From assembly GCA_963797485.1 (NCBI GenBank), contig CAWCPF010000002.1, positions 124,001-188,000 on the forward strand: a stretch of 64,000 nt of DNA, given 5' to 3'. The first letter of the stretch is position 1. Each line of letters begins with the position of its first letter. Origin of the DNA: CAWAND01 sp963797485. GTDB taxonomy: Bacteria; Chloroflexota; Anaerolineae; Anaerolineales; E44-bin32. The position numbers were made by a program, and so were the translations under genes. Under the pieces are notes generated by a model. The model did no database searches. It was not told where the DNA came from and saw nothing but the letters and a program-made list of their open reading frames with translations. Positions 29,079-36,973 of this stretch are shown piece after piece.

Positions 29079-29588
29079 ATGAATTTGAGTGCCGTTCAGG
29101 GCATTATCTTATTGGTGGTCTGTGTCGCCATCCCGCTGATCGTGGGCGGGATCGGGGGTTGGGTAACCGCCCGCTCGCTGCCGACGTGGTATGCGGGGCT
29201 GCGCAAACCCAGTTGGAACCCACCCAACGCTGTGTTTGCGCCGGTCTGGTTGATTCTCTACGTCATGATGGGCGCCGCCTTGTTCCGGCTCGTCCGCCTT
29301 GGGCTGGGAGAACCAGGGGTCGGCATGGCCGTCGGGCTCTTCGGCCTGCAACTGGTACTCAACCTGGGGTGGTCGGTCCTTTTCTTCGGCCGGCGCGCGC
29401 CGGGTGCGGCAGCTGTTGAGATCGCGCTGCTGCTGGTGAGCGTGTGGCTGACCATCTGGGCTGCATGGCCGCTGGACCCCTACGCCGGCTGGCTGCTGGT
29501 GCCCTATGGGCTTTGGACCGCTTTCGCCGGCCTGCTGAATCTCAGTGTATGGCGTCTTAACCGCGCACCGGGAGGCGGCTCCGCCTAG
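29079..29588 (+). CDS. tspO: TspO/MBR family protein (tryptophan-rich sensory protein)
   Basis: 169 aa, five membrane helices. Conserved segments W-Y-A-G-L-R-K-P-S-W-N-P-P-N, F-A-P-V-W-L-I-L-Y and W-S-V-L-F-F-G-R-R identify the family. TspO binds porphyrins and is tied to stress and redox responses. A strong ribosome site (TAAGGAGG) fixes the start at ATG 29079. Confidence 0.95.
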   Translation: MNLSAVQGIILLVVCVAIPLIVGGIGGWVTARSLPTWYAGLRKPSWNPPNAVFAPVWLILYVMMGAALFRLVRLGLGEPGVGMAVGLFGLQLVLNLGWSVLFFGRRAPGAAAVEIALLLVSVWLTIWAAWPLDPYAGWLLVPYGLWTAFAGLLNLSVWRLNRAPGGGSA

Positions 29589-29641
29589 CCTGATAGTTTT
29601 TGCCAGCCGAGCCCGCCTAAGATTGGCCCCTGGTTTCCGCC

Positions 29642-30985
29642 ATGACTCGCGCCGATCCGAAAACCCGCCCCCCCACATCCCGTATCCCCGGGCTTTACGG
29701 CCTGCCGAGGTCGGCGCGCCTGGCGCGCGTCGCCGATGCGGCAGGGCTGGACGAAGCCGAACTTGAGCCCTTGAGGGGCGAGCCCGGTTTGGACGGCGAC
29801 CTGGCGGATCACATGATCGAAAACGTCGTCGGGGTGTTTGGAGTTCCCCTGGGAATCGCCACCAACTTCGTCATCAACGGCCGGGAGGTCCTCGTCCCCA
29901 TGGCCATTGAGGAACCTTCGGTGGTAGCCGGCGCCTCCCATGTCGCCAGGCTGGTTCGCGACGCCGGCGGCTTCTATGCCCAGGCCGATGATTTGCTGAT
30001 GATGGCCCAGGTCCAGTTGATGGATGTGCCAGACCTGGCCGCCGCCGAGCGCCGGATCCTCGCCGAACGCGAGGCGCTCCTGGCCCAAATCGACACCCTC
30101 AATCCCACCTTGATTGAACACGGCGGCGGCGCCAGGGACATTCAAATACGGACCTTCGAGGCCACCCCGGCCGGCCCCATGCTGGTGGTTCACCTGATCA
30201 TTGACACACAGGACGCCATGGGGGCCAACACCGTCAACACGGCCGCCGAAAAGCTGGCTCCCGAGCTCGAGCGCTTGAGCGGGGGCCGGGCGCGCCTGCG
30301 CATCCTGACCAATCTGGCCGACCGGCGGCTGGCCCGGGCCTGGTGCGACATCCCGTCGGCACGGCTGGCCTCCGAGACCCTGGACGGCGAGGCGATTCGA
30401 GACGGAATCATCGAAGCCTGGGCTCTGGCGGCCGTCGACCCCTATCGAGCGGCCACGCACAACAAGGGCATCATGAACGGCATCGACGCTGTGGCCCTGG
30501 CCACCGGCAATGACTGGCGCTCGATCGAAGCCGGCGCGCACGCCTATGCCGCCCGCGGCGGAAGCTACGCTTCGTTGAGCCGCTGGTCGCGCACCGACCA
30601 GGGCGGTTTGCGCGGGGATCTCGAACTGCCACTGGCCGTCGGTGTGGTGGGCGGCACCACCCAGGCGCATCCGGCGGCGCGCGCCTGCCTCAAATTGATG
30701 GGGGTCCGCCGTGCCTCCGAACTGGCCGAGATCATGGCGGCGGTCGGTCTGGCCCAGAATCTGGCCGCGCTCCGGGCGCTGGCGGACGAAGGCATCCAGC
30801 GCGGGCACATGGCCCTGCATGCCCGCCAGGTGGCCATTGCCGCCGGCGCGCAGGGACAGCAGGTTGAGCGCATCGCCGATCAACTGGTCGAAGAAGGCCA
30901 GATCCGCCTGGAGCGCGCCGTGGACCTGGTCCAATCCGTCTCGGACGCCGCCGGGGAAGGGAAAGGGAAGTCACCCGATGACTGA
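29642..30985 (+). CDS. mvaA: Hydroxymethylglutaryl-CoA reductase (class II-like)
   Basis: 447 aa. Catalytic Glu lies in H-M-I-E-N-V-V-G-V-F-G-V-P-L-G, Lys and Asp in H-N-K-G-I-M-N-G-I-D-A-V, and the catalytic His in H-M-A-L-H-A-R. Cofactor region D-A-M-G-A-N-T-V-N-T and G-T-T-Q-A-H-P-A-A are present. Length and sequence are those of class II enzymes, many NADH-dependent. In Pseudomonas these degrade mevalonate, but the synthase beside this gene argues for mevalonate synthesis. A TAAGAT box at 29618-29623 leaves only about 12 nt of leader and no ribosome site. Its end overlaps the synthase gene by eight bases. Confidence 0.95.
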   Translation: MTRADPKTRPPTSRIPGLYGLPRSARLARVADAAGLDEAELEPLRGEPGLDGDLADHMIENVVGVFGVPLGIATNFVINGREVLVPMAIEEPSVVAGASHVARLVRDAGGFYAQADDLLMMAQVQLMDVPDLAAAERRILAEREALLAQIDTLNPTLIEHGGGARDIQIRTFEATPAGPMLVVHLIIDTQDAMGANTVNTAAEKLAPELERLSGGRARLRILTNLADRRLARAWCDIPSARLASETLDGEAIRDGIIEAWALAAVDPYRAATHNKGIMNGIDAVALATGNDWRSIEAGAHAYAARGGSYASLSRWSRTDQGGLRGDLELPLAVGVVGGTTQAHPAARACLKLMGVRRASELAEIMAAVGLAQNLAALRALADEGIQRGHMALHARQVAIAAGAQGQQVERIADQLVEEGQIRLERAVDLVQSVSDAAGEGKGKSPDD

Positions 30986-32051
30986 ACGAGCGCCGGTTCC
31001 CATGCTCCGACCGGTGGCCAAGGTCGGAATTGTCGGCTACGGTGCCTATGTGCCTCGGTTCCGGCTGCCGGCTCGCGAGGTGGCCCGGGTTTGGAGGGGC
31101 GGCGCGGGGGGAACCCCCATCGAAGAGAAAGCCGTTCCGGGGCTGGACGAGGACGTGATCACCATGTCGATCGAGGCCGCCCGCAACGCGCTGGCTCGCG
31201 CCGGGATCGATCCGTCGCAGATCCGCGCCGTTTGGGTCGGCTCCGAATCGCATCCCTATTCAGTCAAGCCCACGTCCACGGTCGTGGCCGAGGCCATCGG
31301 CGCCACTCCCCACACTCAGGCCGCGGACTGGGAGTTCGCCTGCAAGGCAGGGACCGAAGCCGTCCAGGCCGCCATCGGATTCGTCGGATCGGGCATGGCC
31401 CGTTATGCCCTTTCGATTGGGATGGATACCGCCCAGGGGCGGCCCGGTGACGCGCTCGAGTATACGGCCGGCGCCGGCGGCGCCGCCTACATTCTCGGCC
31501 CGGCGGACGAGAGCCTGGCGGTGTTTGAAGCCTCCTACTCCTACACCACCGACACGCCCGATTTCTGGCGCCGCGCCAATGAGACTTACCCGGAGCATGG
31601 CGAACGCTTTACCGGCGAGCCAGCTTATTTTGAACACATCTCAGAAGCCGGCCGGGCCCTGATGCAGGCACTGGGCGCCACACCACAGGATTTCCGTTTC
31701 GCCGTCTTCCATCAGCCGAACGCCAAATTCCCGGAGCGGGCCGCCAAGTCCCTGGGCTTCACAACCGACCAAACCCGCGCCGGCCTGCTGGTCCAGCGCA
31801 TCGGCAACACATACGCCGGCTCGTCCATGATCGGATTGGCCGCCGTGCTGGACGTGGCCGAGCCCGATGACCGCATCCTGATGGTCTCTTATGGTTCCGG
31901 CGCCGGCTCCGACGCCTTCAGCCTCCAGGTGACCAAAGCTATCACCGAGCGGCGAGACAAGGCGCCGAAGACCGAGACCTACATCGCCCGCCGATCCGAA
32001 ATCGACTATGCCACCTATGCCCGCTACCGCGGGAAGCTGACCCTCAAATGA
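30978..32051 (+). CDS. Hydroxymethylglutaryl-CoA synthase, archaeal type
   Basis: 357 aa, the size of archaeal HMG-CoA synthases rather than the longer eukaryotic/Firmicute form. V-G-I-V-G-Y-G-A-Y-V-P opens the fold, nucleophile Cys in E-F-A-C-K-A-G-T-E-A, catalytic His in V-F-H-Q-P-N-A-K-F-P, then R-I-G-N-T-Y-A-G-S. It condenses acetoacetyl-CoA and acetyl-CoA. In archaea it forms a complex with thiolase and a DUF35 scaffold; both follow here. The gene overlaps the reductase by eight bases and the thiolase by four (ATGA). Confidence 0.93.
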   Translation: MTERAPVPMLRPVAKVGIVGYGAYVPRFRLPAREVARVWRGGAGGTPIEEKAVPGLDEDVITMSIEAARNALARAGIDPSQIRAVWVGSESHPYSVKPTSTVVAEAIGATPHTQAADWEFACKAGTEAVQAAIGFVGSGMARYALSIGMDTAQGRPGDALEYTAGAGGAAYILGPADESLAVFEASYSYTTDTPDFWRRANETYPEHGERFTGEPAYFEHISEAGRALMQALGATPQDFRFAVFHQPNAKFPERAAKSLGFTTDQTRAGLLVQRIGNTYAGSSMIGLAAVLDVAEPDDRILMVSYGSGAGSDAFSLQVTKAITERRDKAPKTETYIARRSEIDYATYARYRGKLTLK

Positions 32052-33241
32052 GCGCCACACGCAAGGCAGACGGCACGACCGAGATCGTCATCGCCGGGGT
32101 CGGCATGACCCCGGTCGGCGAGCATTGGGAACTCTCGCTGAGAGAGCTCGCTCTTCAAGCCATCACCGCCGCTCTCGAGGACGCCGCCGGTCTGCAGCCC
32201 CAGATGATGCTGGTGGCCAATATGCTGGCCCCGGTGCTCTCCGGCCAGTCCCACCTCGGCTCTTTGCTGGCCGATTTCGCCGGCCTGCGCGGTCTGGAGG
32301 CGTTCACGGTCGAGGCTGCCGGAGCTTCCGGCGGGGCGGCCCTGCGCCAGGCAAGCCTGGCCCTGGCGTCTGGACAGCTTGACATCGCTTTGGTCGTCGG
32401 CGTCGAGAAGATGACCGATCGCGTCAGCTCAGATCTGGAGTTGGCCCTGGCGACGGCCTCCGACAGCGACTACGAATCCATGCAGGGATCGACACGCACG
32501 GCACAGGCAGCCCTGTTGATGCGGCGATACTTGCACGAATTCAAGGCGCCGGCCACCGCCCTGGCCGGTTTCCCCTTGGCAGCCCATGCCCACGGGGTGG
32601 CCAACCCTTTGGCCATGTTCCGCAAAGCGATCTCGGCCGAGGCCTACGCCAAAGCCCCCATGCTCAGTGATCCCGTGAGCGTCTTCGACGCCGCACCCAA
32701 TGCCGATGGCGCCGCCGCTGTCGTGCTGGCCCGCCGCAGCATCTTGCCCGAGTTTCCGGAGCGCCCCTTGGTGGGTGTGCTGGGCTCGGCGCTGTCGACC
32801 GCTTCGCCCGCCCTGCACGACCAACCCGATCCCTTGACTTTGACGGCCGTGGCCCGCTCGGCCGAGTTGGCTATGAAGCGCGCCGGGGTCGCACCGGGGG
32901 ACATTGACCTGGTTGAGCTCCACGACACCTTCTCAATCTATGCCGCGCTTTCCCTCGAGGCTTCAGGGTTCTCTGACCGGGGCAAGGCCTGGACCCTGGC
33001 AGACAACGGGAATCTCGATCGTGGGGGCAAACTGCCTATCTTGACGTTTGGTGGATCCAAGGCACGCGGGGATTGCGGCGGCGCAACGGGCGTGTATCAG
33101 GTGGCCGAAGCCACACTTCAACTTCAGCAGCGCGCCGGCGACGCCCAGGTGCCCGAGGCCCGTATCGCCATGACGCAGTGCATCGGAGGCTCCGGCGGCA
33201 CCTGTGCTACGCTCATTTTGGGCAGCCTCGAGTTTTCGTAG
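32048..33241 (+). CDS. Thiolase-fold protein (acetyl-CoA acetyltransferase-like) of the mevalonate operon
   Basis: 397 aa. Family marks: L-V-V-G-V-E-K-M-T-D, D-P-V-S-V-F-D-A-A-P-N-A-D-G-A, V-E-L-H-D-T-F, G-G-S-K-A-R-G-D, C-I-G-G-S-G-G-T-C. By position it should make acetoacetyl-CoA for the synthase. However, the nucleophile motif reads V-E-A-A-G-A-S-G-G with Gly at residue 92 where catalytic thiolases have Cys, and the usual G-H-P is G-D-C. It may use other residues, be a structural partner, or hold a base error. Fold is certain, activity is not. Confidence 0.85.
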   Translation: MSATRKADGTTEIVIAGVGMTPVGEHWELSLRELALQAITAALEDAAGLQPQMMLVANMLAPVLSGQSHLGSLLADFAGLRGLEAFTVEAAGASGGAALRQASLALASGQLDIALVVGVEKMTDRVSSDLELALATASDSDYESMQGSTRTAQAALLMRRYLHEFKAPATALAGFPLAAHAHGVANPLAMFRKAISAEAYAKAPMLSDPVSVFDAAPNADGAAAVVLARRSILPEFPERPLVGVLGSALSTASPALHDQPDPLTLTAVARSAELAMKRAGVAPGDIDLVELHDTFSIYAALSLEASGFSDRGKAWTLADNGNLDRGGKLPILTFGGSKARGDCGGATGVYQVAEATLQLQQRAGDAQVPEARIAMTQCIGGSGGTCATLILGSLEFS

Positions 33242-33323
33242 TCCAATCTGATAGCTCCTGAGAGTTGGCCGGCGATAAACTGACCACCGCGGCACGGGAT
33301 AGACCGAGGAGATCGAAAAGACG

Positions 33324-33728
33324 ATGGAAGTCGCACGCCATTGGCGGCTCAAGAAACAGCGCTATTCGATGGTTGGGGAAGTTTGCCCGCATTGCCAGGC
33401 AAAGATCTTCCCGCCACGCGACGTGTGTCCTGAGTGTGGGGAACACGCCAAAGATCTGCATCAGTTTTCCGGCCTCGGACAGGTCTATTCTTTCACCACG
33501 GTCTACGACGCTCCGTCCGGTTTCGAGGAGAACGCTCCCTACACGCTGGCTCTGATCAAGCTGGATGAGGGCCCGATGGTGACCGCGCAGCTGACAGATG
33601 TGGACGCGCCGGCCGTGGAAATCGGGATGCCGGTCGAAATGGTGACCCGCAAGCTCCGCTCGGATGGGGAGCGCGGCATGCTCCTCTACGGTTATAAATT
33701 CCGCCCACGGCTGGCTGCAGCCGCTTGA
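33324..33728 (+). CDS. DUF35 zinc-ribbon/OB-fold protein
   Basis: 134 aa. The N-terminal rubredoxin-like zinc ribbon has both knuckles (C-P-H-C and C-P-E-C), followed by an OB fold with V-Y-S-F-T-T-V-Y. In archaea this protein bridges thiolase and HMG-CoA synthase and channels acetoacetyl-CoA. It sits 82 bp after the thiolase, with an A/G-rich ribosome region before ATG 33324, and ends at a strong terminator, which closes the operon. Confidence 0.9.
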   Translation: MEVARHWRLKKQRYSMVGEVCPHCQAKIFPPRDVCPECGEHAKDLHQFSGLGQVYSFTTVYDAPSGFEENAPYTLALIKLDEGPMVTAQLTDVDAPAVEIGMPVEMVTRKLRSDGERGMLLYGYKFRPRLAAAA

Positions 33729-33748
33729 ACCCTTCCAATAGCTTTATG

Positions 33749-33779
33749 CCCCCGGGCTGGTCCCGGGGGTTTCTACTTT
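33749..33779 (+). terminator. Rho-independent terminator of the mevalonate operon
   Basis: CCCCCGGG-ctggt-CCCGGGGG (33749-33769) followed by a T-rich run. Confidence 0.9.
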
Positions 33780-33871
33780 AAATAGCCTCGGCCTGCCGCC
33801 CTCCGGGGCACCGGCATGGGTGGCCCCTGTTCGTATGGCCGACCGTCCTGGTGGGGGGTCTCCAGGCCCGC

Positions 33872-33900
33872 TTGACGGCCCTAGGCGCCTATGCTAGTAT
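33872..33900 (+). promoter_or_regulatory. Promoter of the LysM lipoprotein
   Basis: TTGACG (33872-33877), 17 bp, TAGTAT (33895-33900); about 47 nt of leader with AGGAGGAG. Confidence 0.75.
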
Positions 33901-33953
33901 GCTCGGCTAGCATCGCCCGGGAAGCACCCCGCCCGGACCATTCAGGAGGAGCC

Positions 33954-34610
33954 ATGGTAAACCAGCGCCTGCACCGTATGGTGCTCGCATTGTCGGTTGG
34001 CGTCGCCCTCACCGTCGGAGCTTGCACGCGCTCCGCCTCCACGCCCCCAGCCGCCACCGGACAGTCCGCCGGGAACACGCCCAGCGGGTTGAATGCCCAG
34101 CAGGCGACCATGGAGGCGGTGCGCTCCTCCCTGCTCACGCAGACGGCCCAGGCTGGGGAGGGGACCACCCCAACGGTAGCGGAGGCCACACAGGCTGCGG
34201 CCACGTCCGTGGTCGGCGGTACTTCGGTTGCCCCAACGGCCACCGCCCTGACCGTCACCACTCCCACCGCCGGCCATCCGAGCACCTACACCTTGCACGA
34301 GGGCGAACACCCCTATTGCATCGCCCGACGGTTCGATATCGATCCCGGCGAACTGATGAGCGCCAATGGGCTTGGCTCGTCGACCGTAACCTATCCCGGC
34401 CTGGTATTAACCATCCCGAGCGGGGCATCGAGCTTCCCGCCCCCGCGCGCGCTGATTTCCCATCCGACGACCTACACGGTGGATCCGGGGGAGACCATCT
34501 ACTCGATTGCCTGTGTCTTCGGCGATGTCGATCCAAACGCCATCGCCCAAGCGAACGGCCTGAAAGACCCGTTTACCCTGACGGCCGGCACGGTCCTGAA
34601 TATCCCCTGA
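33954..34610 (+). CDS. LysM-repeat lipoprotein
   Basis: 218 aa. Lipoprotein signal ends L-T-V-G-A-C near residue 24, then a Thr/Ala/Pro-rich linker. Two LysM domains follow (H-P-S-T-Y-T-L-H-E-G-E-H-P-Y-C-I-A and P-T-T-Y-T-V-D-P-G-E-T-I-Y-S-I-A). Each LysM carries one Cys near the same place, which could pair. LysM binds glycan chains such as peptidoglycan. AGGAGG before ATG 33954 fixes the start. It is monocistronic, with promoter and terminator of its own. Confidence 0.9.
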   Translation: MVNQRLHRMVLALSVGVALTVGACTRSASTPPAATGQSAGNTPSGLNAQQATMEAVRSSLLTQTAQAGEGTTPTVAEATQAAATSVVGGTSVAPTATALTVTTPTAGHPSTYTLHEGEHPYCIARRFDIDPGELMSANGLGSSTVTYPGLVLTIPSGASSFPPPRALISHPTTYTVDPGETIYSIACVFGDVDPNAIAQANGLKDPFTLTAGTVLNIP

Positions 34611-34636
34611 GGCCGCCGTCCCCAACCGAACCTCGT

Positions 34637-34665
34637 GGGGCGGTCCATCCGGACCGCCCCTTTTT
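34637..34665 (+). terminator. Rho-independent terminator after the LysM gene
   Basis: GGGGCGGTCC-atcc-GGACCGCCCC followed by TTTTT, a perfect 10-bp stem. Confidence 0.95.
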
Positions 34666-34683
34666 CGTAGGCCGGAGGCCGGC

Positions 34684-35238
34684 ATGGCGCACGCCATTCT
34701 CAGTTCTGAAATCGTATTCCGGGGCAAGGTGTTCTCTATCCGCCGCGACCAGGTCCGCTCCAATTCCGCAGACGTGGCGGTATACGACGTGGTAGATCAT
34801 CCTGGCGCGGTCACGCTTGTGCCTTTGACTTCGGAAGGGGACTTGATTCTGGTCCGCCAGTATCGCCACCCGGCCAGGGACATCCTGCTTGAACTCCCGG
34901 CTGGGACGCTTTCCCCGGGCGAAGACCCCCTTGCCTGCGCCGAGCGGGAATGCCGCGAGGAAATCGGATTGCGGCCGGGCCGGTTGCTCGAGCTTGGAGC
35001 CATGTTCCTGGCCCCCGGTTACTCGTCGGAACTCAATCACTTCTACCTGGCGACCGACCTCACTCCCGATCCGCTCCCCCAGGACCCAGACGAGTTTATC
35101 GAGCTCGTCCGTCTGGGTCCGGTTGAACTCAAGAAGCGCCTGGCCGGCGGAGAGGTCAAGGACGCAAAAACACTGGCGGGCCTGCTGCTCGCATGGCCTC
35201 ACCTGGATCCTGGGCTCAGAGCCGTTTTTGGTGCATAG
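34684..35238 (+). CDS. NUDIX hydrolase, ADP-ribose pyrophosphatase-like
   Basis: 184 aa. The Nudix box is complete: G-T-L-S-P-G-E followed by seven residues and R-E-C-R-E-E-I-G-L. The upstream E-L-P-A-G and the downstream A-P-G-Y-S-S-E are typical of ADP-ribose pyrophosphatases, which hydrolyse ADP-ribose to AMP and ribose 5-phosphate. GGAGG precedes ATG 34684. No promoter was found between the LysM terminator and this gene, so it may depend on read-through. Confidence 0.9.
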   Translation: MAHAILSSEIVFRGKVFSIRRDQVRSNSADVAVYDVVDHPGAVTLVPLTSEGDLILVRQYRHPARDILLELPAGTLSPGEDPLACAERECREEIGLRPGRLLELGAMFLAPGYSSELNHFYLATDLTPDPLPQDPDEFIELVRLGPVELKKRLAGGEVKDAKTLAGLLLAWPHLDPGLRAVFGA

Positions 35239-35312
35239 GTCGCTTACTTCGCCCAGCCGGAGTGCGTACTCGAATAAGGATGAGTTTTTGCTGAGAAATT
35301 ACGCTCGGCTGA

Positions 35313-35341
35313 TTGACTCGGCCCCGCGTCTTCAATAAGAT
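35313..35341 (+). promoter_or_regulatory. Promoter of the sigma factor gene
   Basis: TTGACT (35313-35318), 17 bp, TAAGAT (35336-35341). The leader to the chosen ATG is about 200 nt, long for this region. Confidence 0.7.
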
Positions 35342-35548
35342 TGACTCCAGAGGCATTCCCGGTCCCGTTCACGACAATTTCACTCAACTGGCTCCCGCCT
35401 ATTCACTTGGCGGGCACTCAGACGCAGGCATGCCCTTGACGTTTGGTCATGTCTGTCACTGTCCCCGGTGGCCCCTGTCGCTTGGGCTGAGGAGGAAGGC
35501 ATCAGCCAACAATCGCTGAACCCGTCCGCGGCCAGCAGGGTAAAAGGT

Positions 35549-36670
35549 ATGCCGCTCACGCATGCCCCCCTGCCGCGGGTCATGCCAGGCGCAGTTTCCG
35601 AGCCTGGCCCCTCAGCGCACTCCGGTGATTGGGATCCCGACGGTCAAATCGACATGTGGTACTTCTCGGAAGGTGTGATCGACTCCGACGCAGGTCTCAC
35701 GGAGGAGGCGGACATGGAGGAACAGGCAGACGAAGCTGTCCAACTTGACGCATATCCTGATTTATCGCCTGAGACGATCGACCTCTACCTCAAAGAAGCA
35801 GGATTGGTTCCATTGCTCAGCCGAGATGAGGAAACGGAGCTCGCCAAGCGCATCGAACGCGGCCGGCACGCCAGCCAGGCCATCGCGGGAGGCAAGGTGC
35901 CCGACGCCCGCCAGGGCGAATACCGCCGGCGCATCGCCGATGGTTGGTCAGCGCGCGATCACCTGGTCCAGGCCAACTTACGGCTGGTCATCAGCGTGGC
36001 CAAGCGCTACGCCCGGCGCGGCCTGTCCTTTCTGGATCTGATCCAGGAGGGCAACGTGGGTCTGATCCGCGCCACCAAGAAGTTCGACTACCATCGCGGT
36101 TTCAAGTTTTCCACGTACGCCACCTGGTGGATCCGTCAGGCGATCACACGCGCCATTGCCGACAAAGGCCGCACTATCCGCGTGCCGGTGCACGTTATCG
36201 AACAACTCACGCATATGCGCCGGTCGCACCAGCGCCTTTCCCAGCTTCTGGGGCGTGAGCCCACGGCTGACGAGCTGGCGGCAGACATGGACCTCGAGGT
36301 GGAACGCGTCGAACAGTTGATGCAGATCGCCCAGCGCCCCACTCCGCTGGACACCATGATCGACAGCGAAGAGGAAACCAGCCTGGCGGACCTGATCCCG
36401 GATACGACTGCCATCCCTCCCGACCAGAGCTTTGCCGACCGCGAGCTGCGCCGGCGATTGGACGGTGTCCTCGCCAGTTTGCCGACACGGGAAGCGCTCG
36501 TGATCCGCCTGAGATTCGGACTCATGGATGGCCGCAAACACACCCTGGCCGAGGTCGGGCGCAAGCTTGATCTGACCCGGGAACGCGTCCGCCAGATCGA
36601 GGCTGATGCGCTCGGACGACTGAGAAACCCGAGGCTGCAATCCGATCTGCGGTCCTTCCTGCGGGGATGA
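35549..36670 (+). CDS. Primary-type RNA polymerase sigma factor (sigma70, RpoD/SigA)
   Basis: 373 aa from ATG 35549, chosen for AGGG eight bases upstream; GTG 35468 would add 27 residues but has no ribosome site. After an acidic start, region 1.2 reads D-L-Y-L-K-E-A-G. Region 2 contains L-R-L-V-I-S-V-A-K-R-Y, D-L-I-Q-E-G-N-V-G-L and K-F-S-T-Y-A-T-W-W-I-R-Q-A. Region 3 follows R-V-P-V-H, and region 4 ends L-T-R-E-R-V-R-Q-I-E-A-D-A-L. This is group 1/2 sigma70. The many TTGACN-N17-TANNAT promoters in the window match its expected specificity. Confidence 0.93.
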   Translation: MPLTHAPLPRVMPGAVSEPGPSAHSGDWDPDGQIDMWYFSEGVIDSDAGLTEEADMEEQADEAVQLDAYPDLSPETIDLYLKEAGLVPLLSRDEETELAKRIERGRHASQAIAGGKVPDARQGEYRRRIADGWSARDHLVQANLRLVISVAKRYARRGLSFLDLIQEGNVGLIRATKKFDYHRGFKFSTYATWWIRQAITRAIADKGRTIRVPVHVIEQLTHMRRSHQRLSQLLGREPTADELAADMDLEVERVEQLMQIAQRPTPLDTMIDSEEETSLADLIPDTTAIPPDQSFADRELRRRLDGVLASLPTREALVIRLRFGLMDGRKHTLAEVGRKLDLTRERVRQIEADALGRLRNPRLQSDLRSFLRG

Positions 36671-36690
36671 TTGCCTGACGGCACGCGATC

Positions 36691-36735
36691 GGGACGGGCT
36701 GTCTCACAAACTTGCGAGACAGCCCGTTCTTCTTG
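36691..36735. terminator. Terminator between the convergent sigma factor and gyrB genes
   Basis: ACGGGCTGTCTC (36694-36705) pairs with GAGACAGCCCGT (36716-36727), then TCTTCTT. Between here and 36973 I see no gene, only a run of nine C at 36872-36880. Confidence 0.9.
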
Positions 36736-36973
36736 TAGGCACCCCTCATCGCCTCTCGAGCCAACACCATGCGCAAGAAGTGGTTGCTTCTCAGCCGACG
36801 GCGCCCCGGAGGTGTGAGCACACAGGCCCGCAGCTTCCGTGAATTGAGTAGTCATTCAGAGAGGACTCTTGCCCCCCCCCTCGCCTTGGGATGCGGCAGC
36901 TCAAACCAGCACGCAGCCAACCCAGGGGTGGGGATAGAAGCCCAAACACGTTTTGTGCCCCAGGATGGAGGCT

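Noticed and set aside
35468..35548. Longer start (GTG 35468) for the sigma factor
   Set aside because: No ribosome site before it; an AGGAGG-like string at about 35491 is followed by ATC, not a normal start. ATG 35549 is preferred.
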